Assembly: GCF_020379485.1 (NCBI RefSeq)
Contig: NC_063446.1
Coordinates: forward strand, 18,239,525 to 18,303,524
DNA: 64,000 nucleotides
Direction: 5' to 3'
Origin: Brassica napus
Taxonomy: Eukaryota > Streptophyta > Magnoliopsida > Brassicales > Brassicaceae
Shown here: positions 46,149 to 58,065 of the stretch, piece after piece
Layout of the letters: each line of letters starts with the position of its first letter
Position numbering within the stretch: position 1 is the stretch's first letter
The notes under the pieces: model-generated
Databases searched by the model: none
The model's input: only the letters and a program-made list of their open reading frames with translations
What the model was told of the DNA's origin: nothing
Position numbers and translations under genes: made by a program

Positions 46149-47803
46149 GAGGATCTCAAAAAAATTCTCATGTTTTAATAATATAGATTTAGTTTTACCG
46201 GTGATGTCTTGAGATTTTACATTGCTTTAACCATCATTTTGATTCACATTTTGTTCATTTATATGCATTTAGAGAACCTTTAGGTTTATAGTATTTGCAT
46301 TTGTCTTATCAGATGTTGGAAATATTTTTCATGGAATTTGGAGCAATTGGAACATGAAATGAGGTTAAAGAGGTGATTCCGTGAGACGGAGTGATGACAA
46401 AGTTTCACAGAGGCCAGAAGCAACGGTCGAGGAGTCCTAACCATAAGCTGCTGTAGACACATAGTGGGCAGGTGTAGCGATTTCCTGAAACCGCTGCAGC
46501 TCTCAAGAAGCAAATATCCAAGAAGTGCCAAACTTCATAGCGGCAAGTGCAAGCCGCTAGAAGAAAATATGTACTAATATATGATATTTATAATTTATAT
46601 ATAATATTTATATATAATAGTAATATATATCCCTGTTCGGAATCGGGAAGAGGCAGTGGTGTCATGTAGCCGCTACAAAAATAAATGAGGAGCACATCAG
46701 TGCTAACCCTTGTTGCTGTCTTTAGCAGCAACTAGCATCCCAGTCTCCTAACCGTTGTAGACTACCAGTGACGGTCCACAGCGGTTTGTTGATCCTCAAA
46801 AAATCAAGATTCGACCTTTGATCAAATGTTTTATCATTTTATTTAGGTTCGACCAAGGTTTGTTGGGTCGACCCAGTTCGCATGAAAAAACGTATTTAAG
46901 TGGTTTGGGTGACAACCGTCGGTGGCTCTAGCTCTGCGAGGTTGGCTCTAGCTCTTTAGACTAACCCTCGATGGACCGTCGGCCGGATCCGAACACACTG
47001 TCCGCCATGAAGTAACGGTGACATCATGATTTGCTATTCAATCATGTTCGTCGGAGTGGGGCTTCATGCTTCTATTATCTTCTTTCCCTCATTTGTGACT
47101 CTTTCTCTTAGATTTCATATCTTGCTCTAGGTCTGTTTGTTTTTTTCTGAGTCGCACTTCTTTAGGTTTTTGGTTTTTCAGGTAAAGACTTGTATTTTCT
47201 TATATCTTTTTGGGTTAATTATATTATAATACAATATTAATTAAAATAATAAATTTAAAGAAACAAAAAAATGAGCATAAACAACAATTTATTTGATTTG
47301 TTTTTTATGAGATAGAAGAGGATAAAAGCGGCTGACAAAAAAAAAGAGAGGATAAAAGAGATAAAAAGAACAAAAAGGTTGAAAGCTAACCTCGGGCGTT
47401 AGATCATATCTTTATCAGTGGTTCATATTGAGTTTGATAGTGATCTTTCTCATTCTTTATTAACCAATCAAAATTTAAATTTAAATTTCTTTTGTATTGA
47501 AATTTAAATCTTTCATTTACAATAAACATCAAGTACAAAATATATATATATTTTGATATTTTTGTTTGAATGTAAACCTTAAATATAAAACCTTTCATTT
47601 GACAAACCTTATAAGGTTAAATTAAAATATGAAAATCAATCTAAAAATGTATATTTTAAAGTTATAATAAAAAATCAAAATGCATATTTTGTATACGAAA
47701 CTAAATTTTAAATATCATTGTATTAATCATATGTTATTGATATTTATATATATATATATAATAAATAGTTGAATTTTGTATATATTTAAATATTTTTATA
47801 ATA
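46149..47803. other. intergenic, possible old retroelement pieces
   Basis: 46280-46560 and 46630-47180 are GC-richer than their surroundings (for example 'GCAGTGGTGTCATGTAGCCGC', 'TTGGCTCTAGCTCT' twice near 46930-46965) and may be decayed LTR fragments. I found no motifs or boundaries. 47200-47800 is AT-rich. Confidence 0.4.
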
Positions 47804-48299
47804 ATTTTTATTGGTTTTTTTGCAAAATTGACCTACAACTTAAAGTCAAACACAAAACTAACCTCTTTTTTTTTGAAAATTGGTTTTGCCCTATTCACCC
47901 CACAAGTTCATATAATTTACGAAAATGCCATCAATTTTTTTTTTTTTTCGAAAATGACATCTTTACTCTCTCACCCTCATCATCTTCAAGTAATTACAAG
48001 ATTGTCATTGTCATCAATACCACAACCACCATGAACAACCAATTTGAAGCTCTTAATGCTCCCAAAATCGATTTACCCTTCTTCTTTTTTCATTCTTGTG
48101 AACTAAACACAACATATCTCTCACTTTCTCTCTACAATGAGCTAAAAAAACCCAAGATTTTGATTCTAAAATTTTTATGGTTCATAGAGTCATAGAAGCT
48201 AACGATTCTGGGTGGGTGACTTTCGTTTGTGATTCTGTGTGCTTGGAGAAGCCTTATGTATGCTAAGGAACTTATCTCACCAATTTAAGGTATGACATC

Positions 48300-49270
48300 G
48301 AGTTTTTTTCCAGATCTGTTCGTCAGACGACTTACTTGGGAAGTCGTCTGGCTGTAGACGACTTACCTGGAAGTCGTCTGGCTGTAGACAACTTACCTGG
48401 AAGTCGTCTGGCTGTAGACGACTTACCTGGAAGTCGTCTGGTCAACGCAAATGTTATTTTTGCAATTGACTTTGAAATCTGTAACCTGAGACGACTGAAA
48501 GTTAAGTCGTCTACTATTGTTTGGTTTCAAAAAAATTTCCAAAGAACCTAGACGACTTACATTTCAGTCGTCATAGGTTAGTTTTGCATTTGACTAGATA
48601 ATTACAGAAGTTTGACTTCCCCAGACGACTTACATTTCAGTCGTCTGTCGAAAATTAAAATAATAATATTTTTTAAAAAAGTAAACGACTTACAATTAAG
48701 TAGTCATAGGTTAGTTTTGCAATTGAAAAAAAAAACTTCAAGATTTAATTATACACAGACGACTTATAATTCAGTCGTCCACCAGACGACTTACTTGTAA
48801 GTCGTCGAGGATTTTTTTCCGAGATTCTGGTCAAACCACGTAAATCCTGGACAACTTACATTTCAGTCGTCTCGTGGACGACTGAATTATAAGTCGTCTG
48901 TATATAATTAAATCTTGAAGTTTTTTTTTTCAATTGCAAAACTAACCTATGACGACTTAACTGTAAGTCGTCTACTTTAAAAAAAATATTATTATTTTAA
49001 TTTTCACTAGACGACTGAAATGTAAGTCGTCCAGAAAAGTCAAACTTCTGAAATAATCCAGTCAAATGCAAAACTAACCTATGACGACTGAAATGTAAGT
49101 CGTCTAGCTTTTTTGGAGTTTTTTTTTAACCAAACAATAGTAGACGACTTATTTTTCAGTCGTCCGAAATAACAGATTTCAAAGTCAATTGCAAAAATAA
49201 CCTCTGCGTTGACCAGACGACGTATAGTTTAGTCGTCTGGACAACTTAGATTGAAGTCGTCCGCGTCTTC
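48300..49270. repeat. large inverted repeat of AGACGACT hairpins
   Basis: The left arm (about 48300-48800) and right arm (about 48860-49270) are reverse complements around a centre near 48830, sharing for example 'AATTATA(C/T)ACAGACGACT' and 'CAAACAATAGTAGACGACTT' in mirrored order. Each arm is a chain of small palindromes. Confidence 0.85.
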
Positions 49271-49849
49271 TCCGCTAGTTTTTAAGTCTTCTACGTTAGT
49301 TTTTGAATAACTTGTATTTTTAAGAGTGATAAGTAACTTCAAGATATGTAAAACTCATATTTACAAAATATGTTCTCTCCCTTAGTTTTACTAAATTTGA
49401 CTAAGTTTTTCAACGCAAACTTATAAAAAATATGATATGCTTTGACTAGTTACTATTGTTTGTTTTCATCTCTTAAGTATTATTGTTATAGACAATAATG
49501 ATGACTATTGTTATGAGTTGGAAGAAGGGTTAAATGCTTCTTAAAATGTTGTATCAATATGAAGCTACCAACATTCTTGTTTATTAAGATGAGAAAAGGC
49601 CATTGGAGTTTATTATTGCATATGAGAGATCCAAAGATAAGAAAAAGGCTACTGAAGTCTATTATTTCATTGATTTGTAAATGTGTAAACACATTGTTAG
49701 CACATTTAATACATCTTGGAAAACATTATTACTGATTTTACAAAAAAATCACAACTAAAAGAGTAGACATGCAATTCACAAAACAGACCACAAACAAAAC
49801 TATTATAGATCATTCCTCTACAAAGACAAGCTTGGATTCCACTTGAGTA

Positions 49850-50935
49850 GACAAGACCAGACGACTTTTAAGAAGTCCAGACGACTTCTAAGAAGTCCAG
49901 ACGACTTCCAGGAAGTTCAGACGACTTTGTCAGAAGACTTTTAGGAAGTTCAGACGACTTCCAGACGACTTTACAGGAAGTCCTGACGAATTTTAGGAAG
50001 TTCAGACGACTTTCAGACGACTTCCAGATGACTTCCAGACGACTAACAAGTAAGTCGTCCCAGAAGTCTTCCAGATCTAAAAAACCTGCATATTAAATCC
50101 AGATCTGAAAAACCTGCATATTCAAAAACGTTCAAATGGCTTAAAAACAGAAAAAAATGAGTGGAAGATTAGATAAATCTACCTTTACAGAACACACAAA
50201 AATACATATCTAAAAATAATATATCTACCTTTAAATTAGTGGAAGATGAGTACCATCTAATTAAAAACCTGCAAAAAAGATAGATTAGTAAGAAAGACAT
50301 GAGACAAAACTGAAAAATTCATATAAAGTTTGGTGTTTTCAAGTCAAAGAGATTAGAGTGGGTTTGGAGAGTTTTAGTTTGGGAAAAAAGTAAGAACTTT
50401 ATACAACAAGAAGATACCAAATGAAGAAAAATCAGACATAAGAACTTACCAAAACGCTCAGAAAAATCCAGACGACTTCCTGGAAGGCCAGACGACTTCC
50501 TGGAAGTCCAGACGACTTCCTGGAAGTCCAGACGACTTTGTCAGAAGACTTCCAAGAAGTCCAGACGACTTCCAGACGACTAACAAGTAAGTCATCTCAG
50601 AAGTCTTCCAGATCTGAAAAACCTGCATATCAAATCCAGATCTGAAAAACCTGCATATCCAAAAACGTTCAAATGACTTAAAAATAGAGAAAATGAGTGC
50701 AAGATTAGATAAATCTACATTTATAGAACACACAAAAATACATATCTAAAATTAATAGATCTACCTTTAAATTAGTGGAAGATGAGTACCATTTGATTAA
50801 AAACCTGCAAAAGAGATAGATTAGTAAGAAATACATGAGACAAACCTGAAAAATTCATATAAAGTTTGGTGTTTTCAAGTCAAAGAGATTAGAGAGAGGT
50901 TGGAGAGTTTTAGAATGATGAACATTACATTTTTG
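49850..50935. repeat. direct duplication within the AGACGACT element
   Basis: Two copies of a ~500-600-bp segment: an AGACGACTTCC array, then 'CCAGATCTGAAAAACCTGC', 'AAAAACGTTCAAATG' and 'AAGTTTGGTGTTTTCAAGTC'. The first spans about 49855-50370, the second about 50460-50910. Confidence 0.8.
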
Positions 50936-51980
50936 TTGCAGCCATTTGAGAGGAGGAGAGAGAATGTGTAAATTTTTCTTTATATAGGGAGACAAAAAAT
51001 CCAATTAGGTTAAATATTTTTGACTCAGACGACTTCCTAGACGACTTACATTTCAGTCGTCTGTTGAAGAAATTAAAACAGACGACTTACATGTAAGTCG
51101 TCCAGAAGAGTTTAATATTTTTAGTGGGAAATTAAATATTTTTAGCGGGAAACTAAAATAGAAGACTTTCCAGACGACTTACAAGACGACTTACATGTAA
51201 GTCGTCTGTTTTAATTTCTTCACCAGACGACTGAAATGTAAGTCGTCCGAGTAAAATGATCCGGTTAGGTTAAAACGTACATTGGTAAAATTAAAGATTC
51301 GGTACGATGTGGACGACTGAAATATACGTCGTCCGGGTAAATTATTCAACAGACGACTGAAATATAATTCGTCCACACCCTAAACATAACCCCTAAACTT
51401 AATTATCTAATTAAACACTTCATAAAACCAAATCAAACTTGAAAAGTGTTTACTATACACAGAAATAAACACATATAGGTGAAAACTAATTTTTGAAAAA
51501 AACATTTTAGTTTTCCAAAATCTAACCCTAACAATACATACAATACTACAACATATGTTTGTCAAACTCCTAAACCAAAGTATTTCATGATTCACTACTT
51601 CCACTCATCTATCTTCGAAACAAATCAATTTTATCATATCTTAATTTATATCACTTAAAACTGTTTATAATTACTTGATTTTTATTTTTCACGCATCAAA
51701 ATATTTTTTTACAAGATTTATAAATTATTTTTAAAATAAACTGGTACCAGACGACTTACAATTCAGTCGTCCAGACGACTTCCAACATCTCAGACGACTC
51801 AGGCGATTTACTGGGGCTATATTCGTAAAAATGGCTTCTGTTTTTTTGTTTGGTCACAAGGGGTTGAGCTGTAATTTCACTAGGCTTTTAGGTTAGTTTT
51901 GCATTTGATTCAAGTTTGGGTATAGGTTTGGGATTAAAATCAAGTTGTGGGTTAGTTTTGGCAAAAATCCCATTTTTATT

Positions 51981-52389
51981 TTTCTTTACAAAAATAAAAA
52001 GTTTGTACAAGGGTTATGTTTATTATACACGGTTTGGAATATGGGGATAGGAAAAGTTTTGTGTTCGTGTGATACTTTTCTGATGTCTTTTCTCTTGTTA
52101 TTTCATTTTCCATGTCGAGAACGAGAACGCTCTATAATCCTAGAAAGCTAAAATATGCAAAGAAAATAGTGAAATAATACGTTGGATAATCAGACTCTTA
52201 ACGACACACATAGACAATATGTCGTCATCTCCAATAAACGACTTCTAAACTCTAACACAAAAATTTTACAATATAAATTTAGTGTTAATATAAATTGAGT
52301 TCATTACTTTAGAAAAATCTGTTAGTATTATATCACTTTCTCTTCTTCCGTCAACACCTGAGAAGTTTTACATCTTTGATTAGATTTTC
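51981..52389. other. intergenic, nothing recognised
   Basis: No coding or repeat signal could be supported between the Mutator-like element and the TWD1 pseudogene. Confidence 0.4.
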
Positions 52390-53090
52390 AGAAAATGATT
52401 TATTCTTCCGATGAATGCTATGATGAGTCTTACAATGTTGCAGTGACCAATCTCGTCATCGTCGTTTAAGCTTGATCGAGCAAGCTGCCATGTTTAGGTG
52501 GCATGGGTTCTTGACTGCCAAAGCCATATCCTGGTACTTCCCATACAGCTGAAACATAAAATCGTCCCCCATATATGCAATGGCCTGAGACAAAAAAAAA
52601 AAAACATGATCAAAACCCGAAAGGAGAGACAAGAGTTAAACAAGACTCCCTCAGTATGATCGAAAACCAAATATTTTGTCTGTAAATGTTAGAAAGAAAG
52701 AGAAAAGATCAATAACCATTTCATACTGCTGCATAGCCTCCTCCAATTTATCCTCTTTAAACAGATTGTTCCCGTCCATCTTCCTTCTGTCTGCTGCACC
52801 AATCCTTTCCTCCAGTCATATCACTGCGAGCCTTTCCCTGTACAGGTCTATCCTCTCAACTCTCAAGTCAGCTTTAAGCATGTGGAGTTGTCAGGGTAAG
52901 AAAAGAAGAAACGACTCAGTATATATTAAATAGAAGAACTTGCCTCCTTTGTTTCATCAAATCCAAGTTCAACCTCATATAACAAGTCCGCCATAGGAGG
53001 AACTTTTGGAAAAGAAATTCCCATATCCCAGTTCCCAGCCAATATGCAAGAGCGCACGTTCACCAGACTTCATGCTAGAAACACCGATGG
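52390..53090 (-). pseudogene. TWD1: TWISTED DWARF 1 (FKBP42) fragment
   Basis: Three exon-like pieces on the minus strand keep splice sites: about 53090-52943 (MKSGERALLHIGWELGYG, then PPMADLLYEVELGFDETK in another frame), 52837-52717 (GKARSDMT, then EERIGAADRRKMDGN..EEAMQQYEM after a shift) and 52584-52440 (AIAYMGDDFMFQLYGKYQDM, AVKNPCHLN). Frameshifts near 53010, 52820 and 52455 disable it. It covers the end of the FKBP domain and the start of the TPR region; the peptidyl-prolyl isomerase core, the rest of the TPR and the membrane anchor are absent. The parent is an immunophilin-like co-chaperone needed for ABCB auxin transporter function. Kept introns argue for DNA-level duplication or capture rather than retroposition. 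Confidence 0.85.
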
Positions 53091-53245
53091 CCAAACCGGC
53101 CATTTCTTTTTTTTTTTCTCTGCCTCACAGACAACATCTCACTTCTTAGTCCACAGATACCGGTCACAGTTTAGACCGATCGAGTGGTATTAGTGTTTAG
53201 ACTTATTTTTATTTTGGTTAAAATAAATTTAATCTTTGATATATA

Positions 53246-53513
53246 GGGGGTGATTGGTAGTTGCTGTCCACAGCCCTATTTATTTTTAAAGAACCAAATT
53301 CAGAGCAATCAAGTTTTAAATTTTTTTTTGAAACCACAGTTCTTGAAATAACCTACAGCTGTACAAGTGCTCCGTAGAGCCAAATATCCAAAGCAATTTT
53401 TAAGTGTTTTCCATAAAATTCTACAGCAATAAAATCTAAAGCCACAGTAAAAAATCTGTAGATTTTTTTTAAGAGCAAAAATTTTAAAGCTACAGCCATT
53501 ACCAATCAGACCC
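53246..53513. mobile_element. MITE, superfamily uncertain
   Basis: Inverted ends GGGGGTGATTGGTAGTTGCT and the complement of CAGCCATTACCAATCAGACCC. Internal 'CTACAGC' and 'CCACAG' motifs are spread through 268 bp. I could not settle the target duplication. Confidence 0.6.
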
Positions 53514-53572
53514 ATTCGACAATTATCAAAAAGTAAAATTATTTTTTAAAAAAGTGCATCAAACTTCGAAGA

Positions 53573-53673
53573 ACTTTTTGGTAATAAAAATTATATAATT
53601 ATAAAAATAGAATTAAATAATAACCTTTTGGTAATAAAAATTATATAATTATAAAAATAGAATTAAATAATAT
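53573..53673. repeat. ~50-bp tandem duplication
   Basis: The unit 'TTTTGGTAATAAAAATTATA...' to 'GAATTAAATAATA' occurs twice in a row, nearly identical. Confidence 0.85.
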
Positions 53674-53773
53674 TTTAAAATTTATAAAATATTATTATAT
53701 CTCTATTATTATATTATTTGATATTATATTTGGATATATTTACTTTTATTTTGACAACAAGACATTCACAGAC

Positions 53774-56320
53774 TCATATTGATTCTGCAAACCAAAACGG
53801 TAATTCCGCATCCATGTGAACGACGAAAGACGGTTGTTTCCTAGCACTGCATGCTAAGCTATCCGCCCGTCGGTTCTCCGTTCGAGGTCTGAGTTGAGGA
53901 AGCTTACTTGTAAAAACTTGATATCTTTCAGATAACTTTCAAATGCTGGCCATTCTTCTGGTTCCGAAACCATCTTCTGGTTCCGAAACCATCTTCACCA
54001 ATTGAGAACAATCCGTGGCAAACCTAACCTGAAACTGTCTTAAATTCTTCATACATTCCATTGCCCAAATCAAAGCCTCCACCTCCGAATGAAGAGGTGG
54101 AAGACATGCCCTTACATTCCTTGCCCCTAATAAACCATCAAAATCTGGTAGGGTACCATACCAGCCTTGTCCTGTAAATAGTTTCTTATCTTTCCATGAA
54201 CCATCTATAAAGCACCAACGTCCTGACGTTACTAATGGGATTCTGGTCTGCACCTGAAGTTCCTTCTTTTGATCAGTGAGTATATGTGCCTCAGCCCAAA
54301 GTGTTGATTCCAATTCTGTTAATTTAAGTGTTTCCGTTGGGTCAGTATCCAGATTACTAAATATTTTATTATTCCGACCTTTCCATATATACTATAATAT
54401 CCAAGCAAATTGATGGTCATCGATCTTTGGATTAACTCTCCAAAAAATGATCCATATTACCAAAAAAGACCTTGTAGGAAAAAAATTGGGATTCTATGGT
54501 ATTTTAGATAATGCCCACACTTGACGTGCTGGAGGACATTCAAAAAACACATGGTTTATTGCATCCATTAACCCTATTATTCAAGTGATCTTGAACAAAA
54601 CCAAACACCTGTACCTTAGATCCTCCAAGACTTTCGGGCAATCCTAAATAAGATCCTATTCCTCCTAGATTCTGAATACCCAAAATATCTCTCAATTCTT
54701 GGCGACTAGATTCTTCGATATTATGTTCAAATAGAATTGAGGATTTCTGGAAATTAATTTGTTGTCCTGAAACAGCTTCGTATTCCTTTAAAATCATGAG
54801 AATGATTTGACACTCTTCCTTGTTTGCCTTACAAAAGAAAAGACTATCATCGGCAAATAGCAAATGAGAGATTGATGGACAAGCTCTTGCTACCTTCGTA
54901 CCGGTTAATTGTTTCACTCTCTCCGCCTTCTTGATATTCATAATTAAAGCCTCAGTACACATAATAAATAAATAAGGAGACAAAGGGTCCCCTTGACGTA
55001 AGCCCCGCTGGGGAATTATAAGGCCTCGCGGCTGACCATTGAGAACGACCCTATATTGAACCGAAGATATACATTCCGTCATTAAGTTGATCCAACGAGG
55101 ATCAAAACCCATTTTATGAAGAAGAGCCTCAATAAAACTCCACTCGATCCTATCATACGTCTTGCTCATATCCGTTTTTATAGCCATAAACTTATTTTGA
55201 CATGACTTATTGGCTCTCAGTCCATGAAACATTTCATGCGCTATAAGAATATTATCCGATATTAACCTTCCTTCCACAAAAGCCGTTTGTGTCTCCGATA
55301 TTAGTTGTGGGAGGCAAATTTTCAGTCGTTGACAAATAACTTTCGAAATAATCTTGTAACCCACATTACATAGACTTATTGGTCTCAGTTCTGTCATCCT
55401 TGTAGGCCTCTCTATTTTCGGAATCATACAAATATTCGTAATATTTAACCGCAGATCCATATCTCCTGAAACCAAAAAATTATTCACCATCTCAACCACA
55501 TCCTTCTTAATAACATGCCAGGAATGCTGAAAAAATGGCTGTCATTCCATCCGGACCTGACGCTTTCTCCGGGTGCATCATAAATAAAACTTGTCGGACC
55601 TCATCCTCTGTTGTTATTCTCAATAATATTTGATTCATTTGGGGGAAATAGACGGCACTATCTTTTCCAAAAAACTATCAAACTCTGTTGGAGTGGTAGA
55701 ACTAAACAGACCTTCAAAATAATCAACCGCCACCTTCTCAATTTCATTCTCCTCAGTTATCCAGTTACCCATTTCAGCATGAAGACCCACAATTTTATTG
55801 CGGACCCTACGCTACTTTGTTAGAACATGGTAGAGCTTGGTATTAAGATCTCCAGATGAGTGCCACATATTCCGACTTTTCTGATGCCAATATTCCTCCT
55901 CATCCTTATAAGCCTCTTGTAACTTCCTGGAAACTTCAAGAATCTCTTCTTGTGATCTATTGTTACCTGTTTGAACTTCCTCCAGTGCATGTTGAAGATT
56001 TTTAATTTTGTCATTCCCATATGGCTGATTATTTTTTCGCCATGAGGAAATTTCATGGCGACAATTATTAATTTTTGTAACAAAGTCCTCAATTTGCCTT
56101 CCCTGGTTTTCTGTCCAGCCTGTCACAATTGATTCCATAAGGTCCTCTTGTCCGATCCATCTCTTATCAAACCTGAACTGTCCCTTTTTTTCTTTGAAAA
56201 ATTATCCTCCAAAATAGCGACCAGGACGATGGTCAAAGCCCACTAACCTCAAATATTTTATGTAGGAACATGGGAAAAGCGTATGCCATTCCTCATTTGC
56301 CAAGGCCCGATCCTTTGAAT
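53774..56320 (-). pseudogene. L1-type LINE ORF2 (5'-truncated, internally deleted)
   Basis: Read on the minus strand from about 56320: the end of the endonuclease region (ALANEEWHTLFP, RLVGFDHRPGR), a linker (56138-55812), then reverse transcriptase (55499-54540) with LRPISLCNVGYKIISK, GLRQGDPLSPYLF and the catalytic LLFADDSLFF. RT then joins abruptly to a zinc-finger RVT stretch (FECPPARQVWALSKIP, about 54540-54490), so the thumb and connecting region are deleted. An RNase H-like domain follows (54313-53780, with CFIDGSWK, HSEVEALIWAMECM, FATDCSQLVK) and ends LPFWFAESI at a TGA (53774-53776). Several stops and shifts are present. ORF1 and most of the endonuclease are absent. Confidence 0.88.
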
Positions 56321-56329
56321 ATATTTACT

Positions 56330-56750
56330 TTAATGATGATACATAAGATACTACCATATTTTAAAAAAATTATCTAAAATATAAATTAACATTAAATGTT
56401 ATTGTTCATGTCACAATTAAACATAAGCCATGTCATAATTGCAGTGTGTCATGTCATTTTTTTTGCTGAAAATGTTTGTAGAAAAAACATATAAACAAAA
56501 TTAAAAAATCACTTCTCAGATAATATTTATAGGATTACCAAATTTAAATCATTTTTTCTAATCTCCCTAATTGTCATACTGAAAAAAGCATTCTGATAAA
56601 ATAACAAAAGACATAGTGATAATAATTTCAAAATATGACGAATGAGAGAATAACTTAATAAAATTATGCATTACTTTTATTATATTAGGTTTTTAGGTTT
56701 ATTTTAGGATGCTTAGCAAAAAAAAAGGTTTATAGGTTTTTTGTTTGGCT
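56330..56750. other. intergenic AT-rich DNA
   Basis: Nothing recognised between the LINE 5' truncation point and the hAT MITE. Confidence 0.4.
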
Positions 56751-56758
56751 GTAAACTA

Positions 56759-57389
56759 AGGGTGGACGTTCAGGTACCCATTCGGGTTCGGTTCGGGTCT
56801 ATTCGGATTTTGGATTTTTGGGGTCAAAGATTTCAGTACCATTCGGGTATTTCTAAGTTTCGGTTCGGGTTTGGTTTGGATCTTTGCGGGTTCGGATAAC
56901 TAATTTAAATTATTTTTCAAATTTAAAAATTCTTTATATACTTTAAATTTCTCAAAATCTATAAACAAAATAATATATTGCACACAAATTTGAATAACAT
57001 ATGTCAAAATACCTAAACTTAACATATAATTTGATTTGGTTTGAATATTTGGATAGATAATTAATAGATATTTCAAGTATTTTTAGTGTTTTGAGTATAT
57101 TTTAACTATTTTAGACATTTACTTTTGACTATTTGTATATATTTTCAAGTATTTTATATATTTTAGATGTTTTAGTAGATATTAAATCTAAAATATATTT
57201 ATATAAGAAGATATATAAATCTATTTCAGATATACTCAGGTACCCGAAATATTTCGGTTCCAATTCTTTAGATATCAAAATTTTTAACCCGTTCGGATAT
57301 TTAATCAATTTCGATTCTGACTCTATACTACTTTTTTGGATAGGGCATGGTTATGTTCTTCTGATTCAGATTTTTTGTCCAGTCCTACC
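56759..57389. mobile_element. hAT-type MITE (second copy of the family)
   Basis: Ends AGGGTGGACGTTCAGG and the complement of TTTGTCCAGTCCTACC. The 8-base duplication GTAAACTA is exact (56751-56758 and 57390-57397). Its interior ('CCATTCGGGTTCGGTTCGG', 'GATTTCAGTACCATTCGGG') closely matches the MITE split at 37.8/45.2 kb, which gives an uninterrupted reference for that element. Confidence 0.82.
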
Positions 57390-57397
57390 GTAAACTA

Positions 57398-58065
57398 CTT
57401 CAATTTAGTTTTCATTTCTACGTTATATTATATTTTCGATAAATTTATCTTATAATTAAATTAAAACATTTATGTGCTACCATCTAATTAAATTTCTAGA
57501 TCCGTCACAAGTCTCTCAGATTCTCTCTCCTGCCTCGCAGTCTCCACATCAAGATGAAGGCTCTGCTATTACCACCATCAAGGACAAATTAAACAAACCT
57601 CCAAACGCAAAGGAGTTTGAGGCAAGTGAATTCCTCTAGGTTCTTGTTAGATCAAGCGTTTAATTTCTTCCTCTGTTTCTCTCTTTGTTTTGTCAAAGAT
57701 TCTTCCATCTTATCCACTGTGTTTTTGAAGAAAAAAAAGATTTATTTACTCTTGTATTTTAACATATATTTTATATAATAACTTTTATTAGTTGGGGGAG
57801 AGCTTGCCTGGTGTCGCCTTCTCCTCTCTCTAAGGTTAAGCTTAATTTACGGACATGTGAAGATACTTGCTTTTGCCTCATCAAGGCCATGTTAGCCATT
57901 ACTTATCTCTTCTCTTCTTTGCCTTTGTGAGCCCTTCTAAATCTTCAGAATTACAAATCAAGAAAGAGAGAGAGTGAGAAAAAAAAAAGGAAAGTCTTTG
58001 GTATTTTCAGATAGGAAAAAATGTGGTTGCTTTGAAGTAATCAGGTGCTTGGGTAAATGCTTGCT
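57398..58065 (+). other. upstream region of the kinase gene
   Basis: It contains the probable promoter and 5' UTR. An exon-like stretch at about 57492-57622 (reads DPSQVSQILSPASQSPHQDE in one frame, followed by a GT) could be an untranslated first exon or an unrelated fragment. TC-rich tracts lie near 57650-57700 and 57810-57830. Confidence 0.4.

Larger units (their letters stand above)
47813..51971. mobile_element. Mutator-like element packed with AGACGACT palindromes
   Basis: The left tip GGTTTTTTTGCAAAATTGAC and the right tip (complement of GTTAGTTTTGGCAAAAATCCC) are inverted repeats. The exact 9-base duplication ATTTTTATT flanks it (47804-47812 and 51972-51980). The interior carries dozens of AGACGACT/AGTCGTCT sites, mostly paired as ~24-bp hairpins, with one large inverted repeat (about 48300-48800 against 48860-49270) and a direct duplication (about 49850-50390 against 50455-50930). 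No transposase domain was recognised. The phrase 'GGTTAGTTTTGCA' recurs inside, resembling the terminal region. Confidence 0.8.

Noticed and set aside
48300..51800. CRISPR-like repeat array
   Set aside because: Eukaryotic context; the AGACGACT palindromes are irregularly spaced, face both ways and lie inside a transposon with 9-bp duplications.
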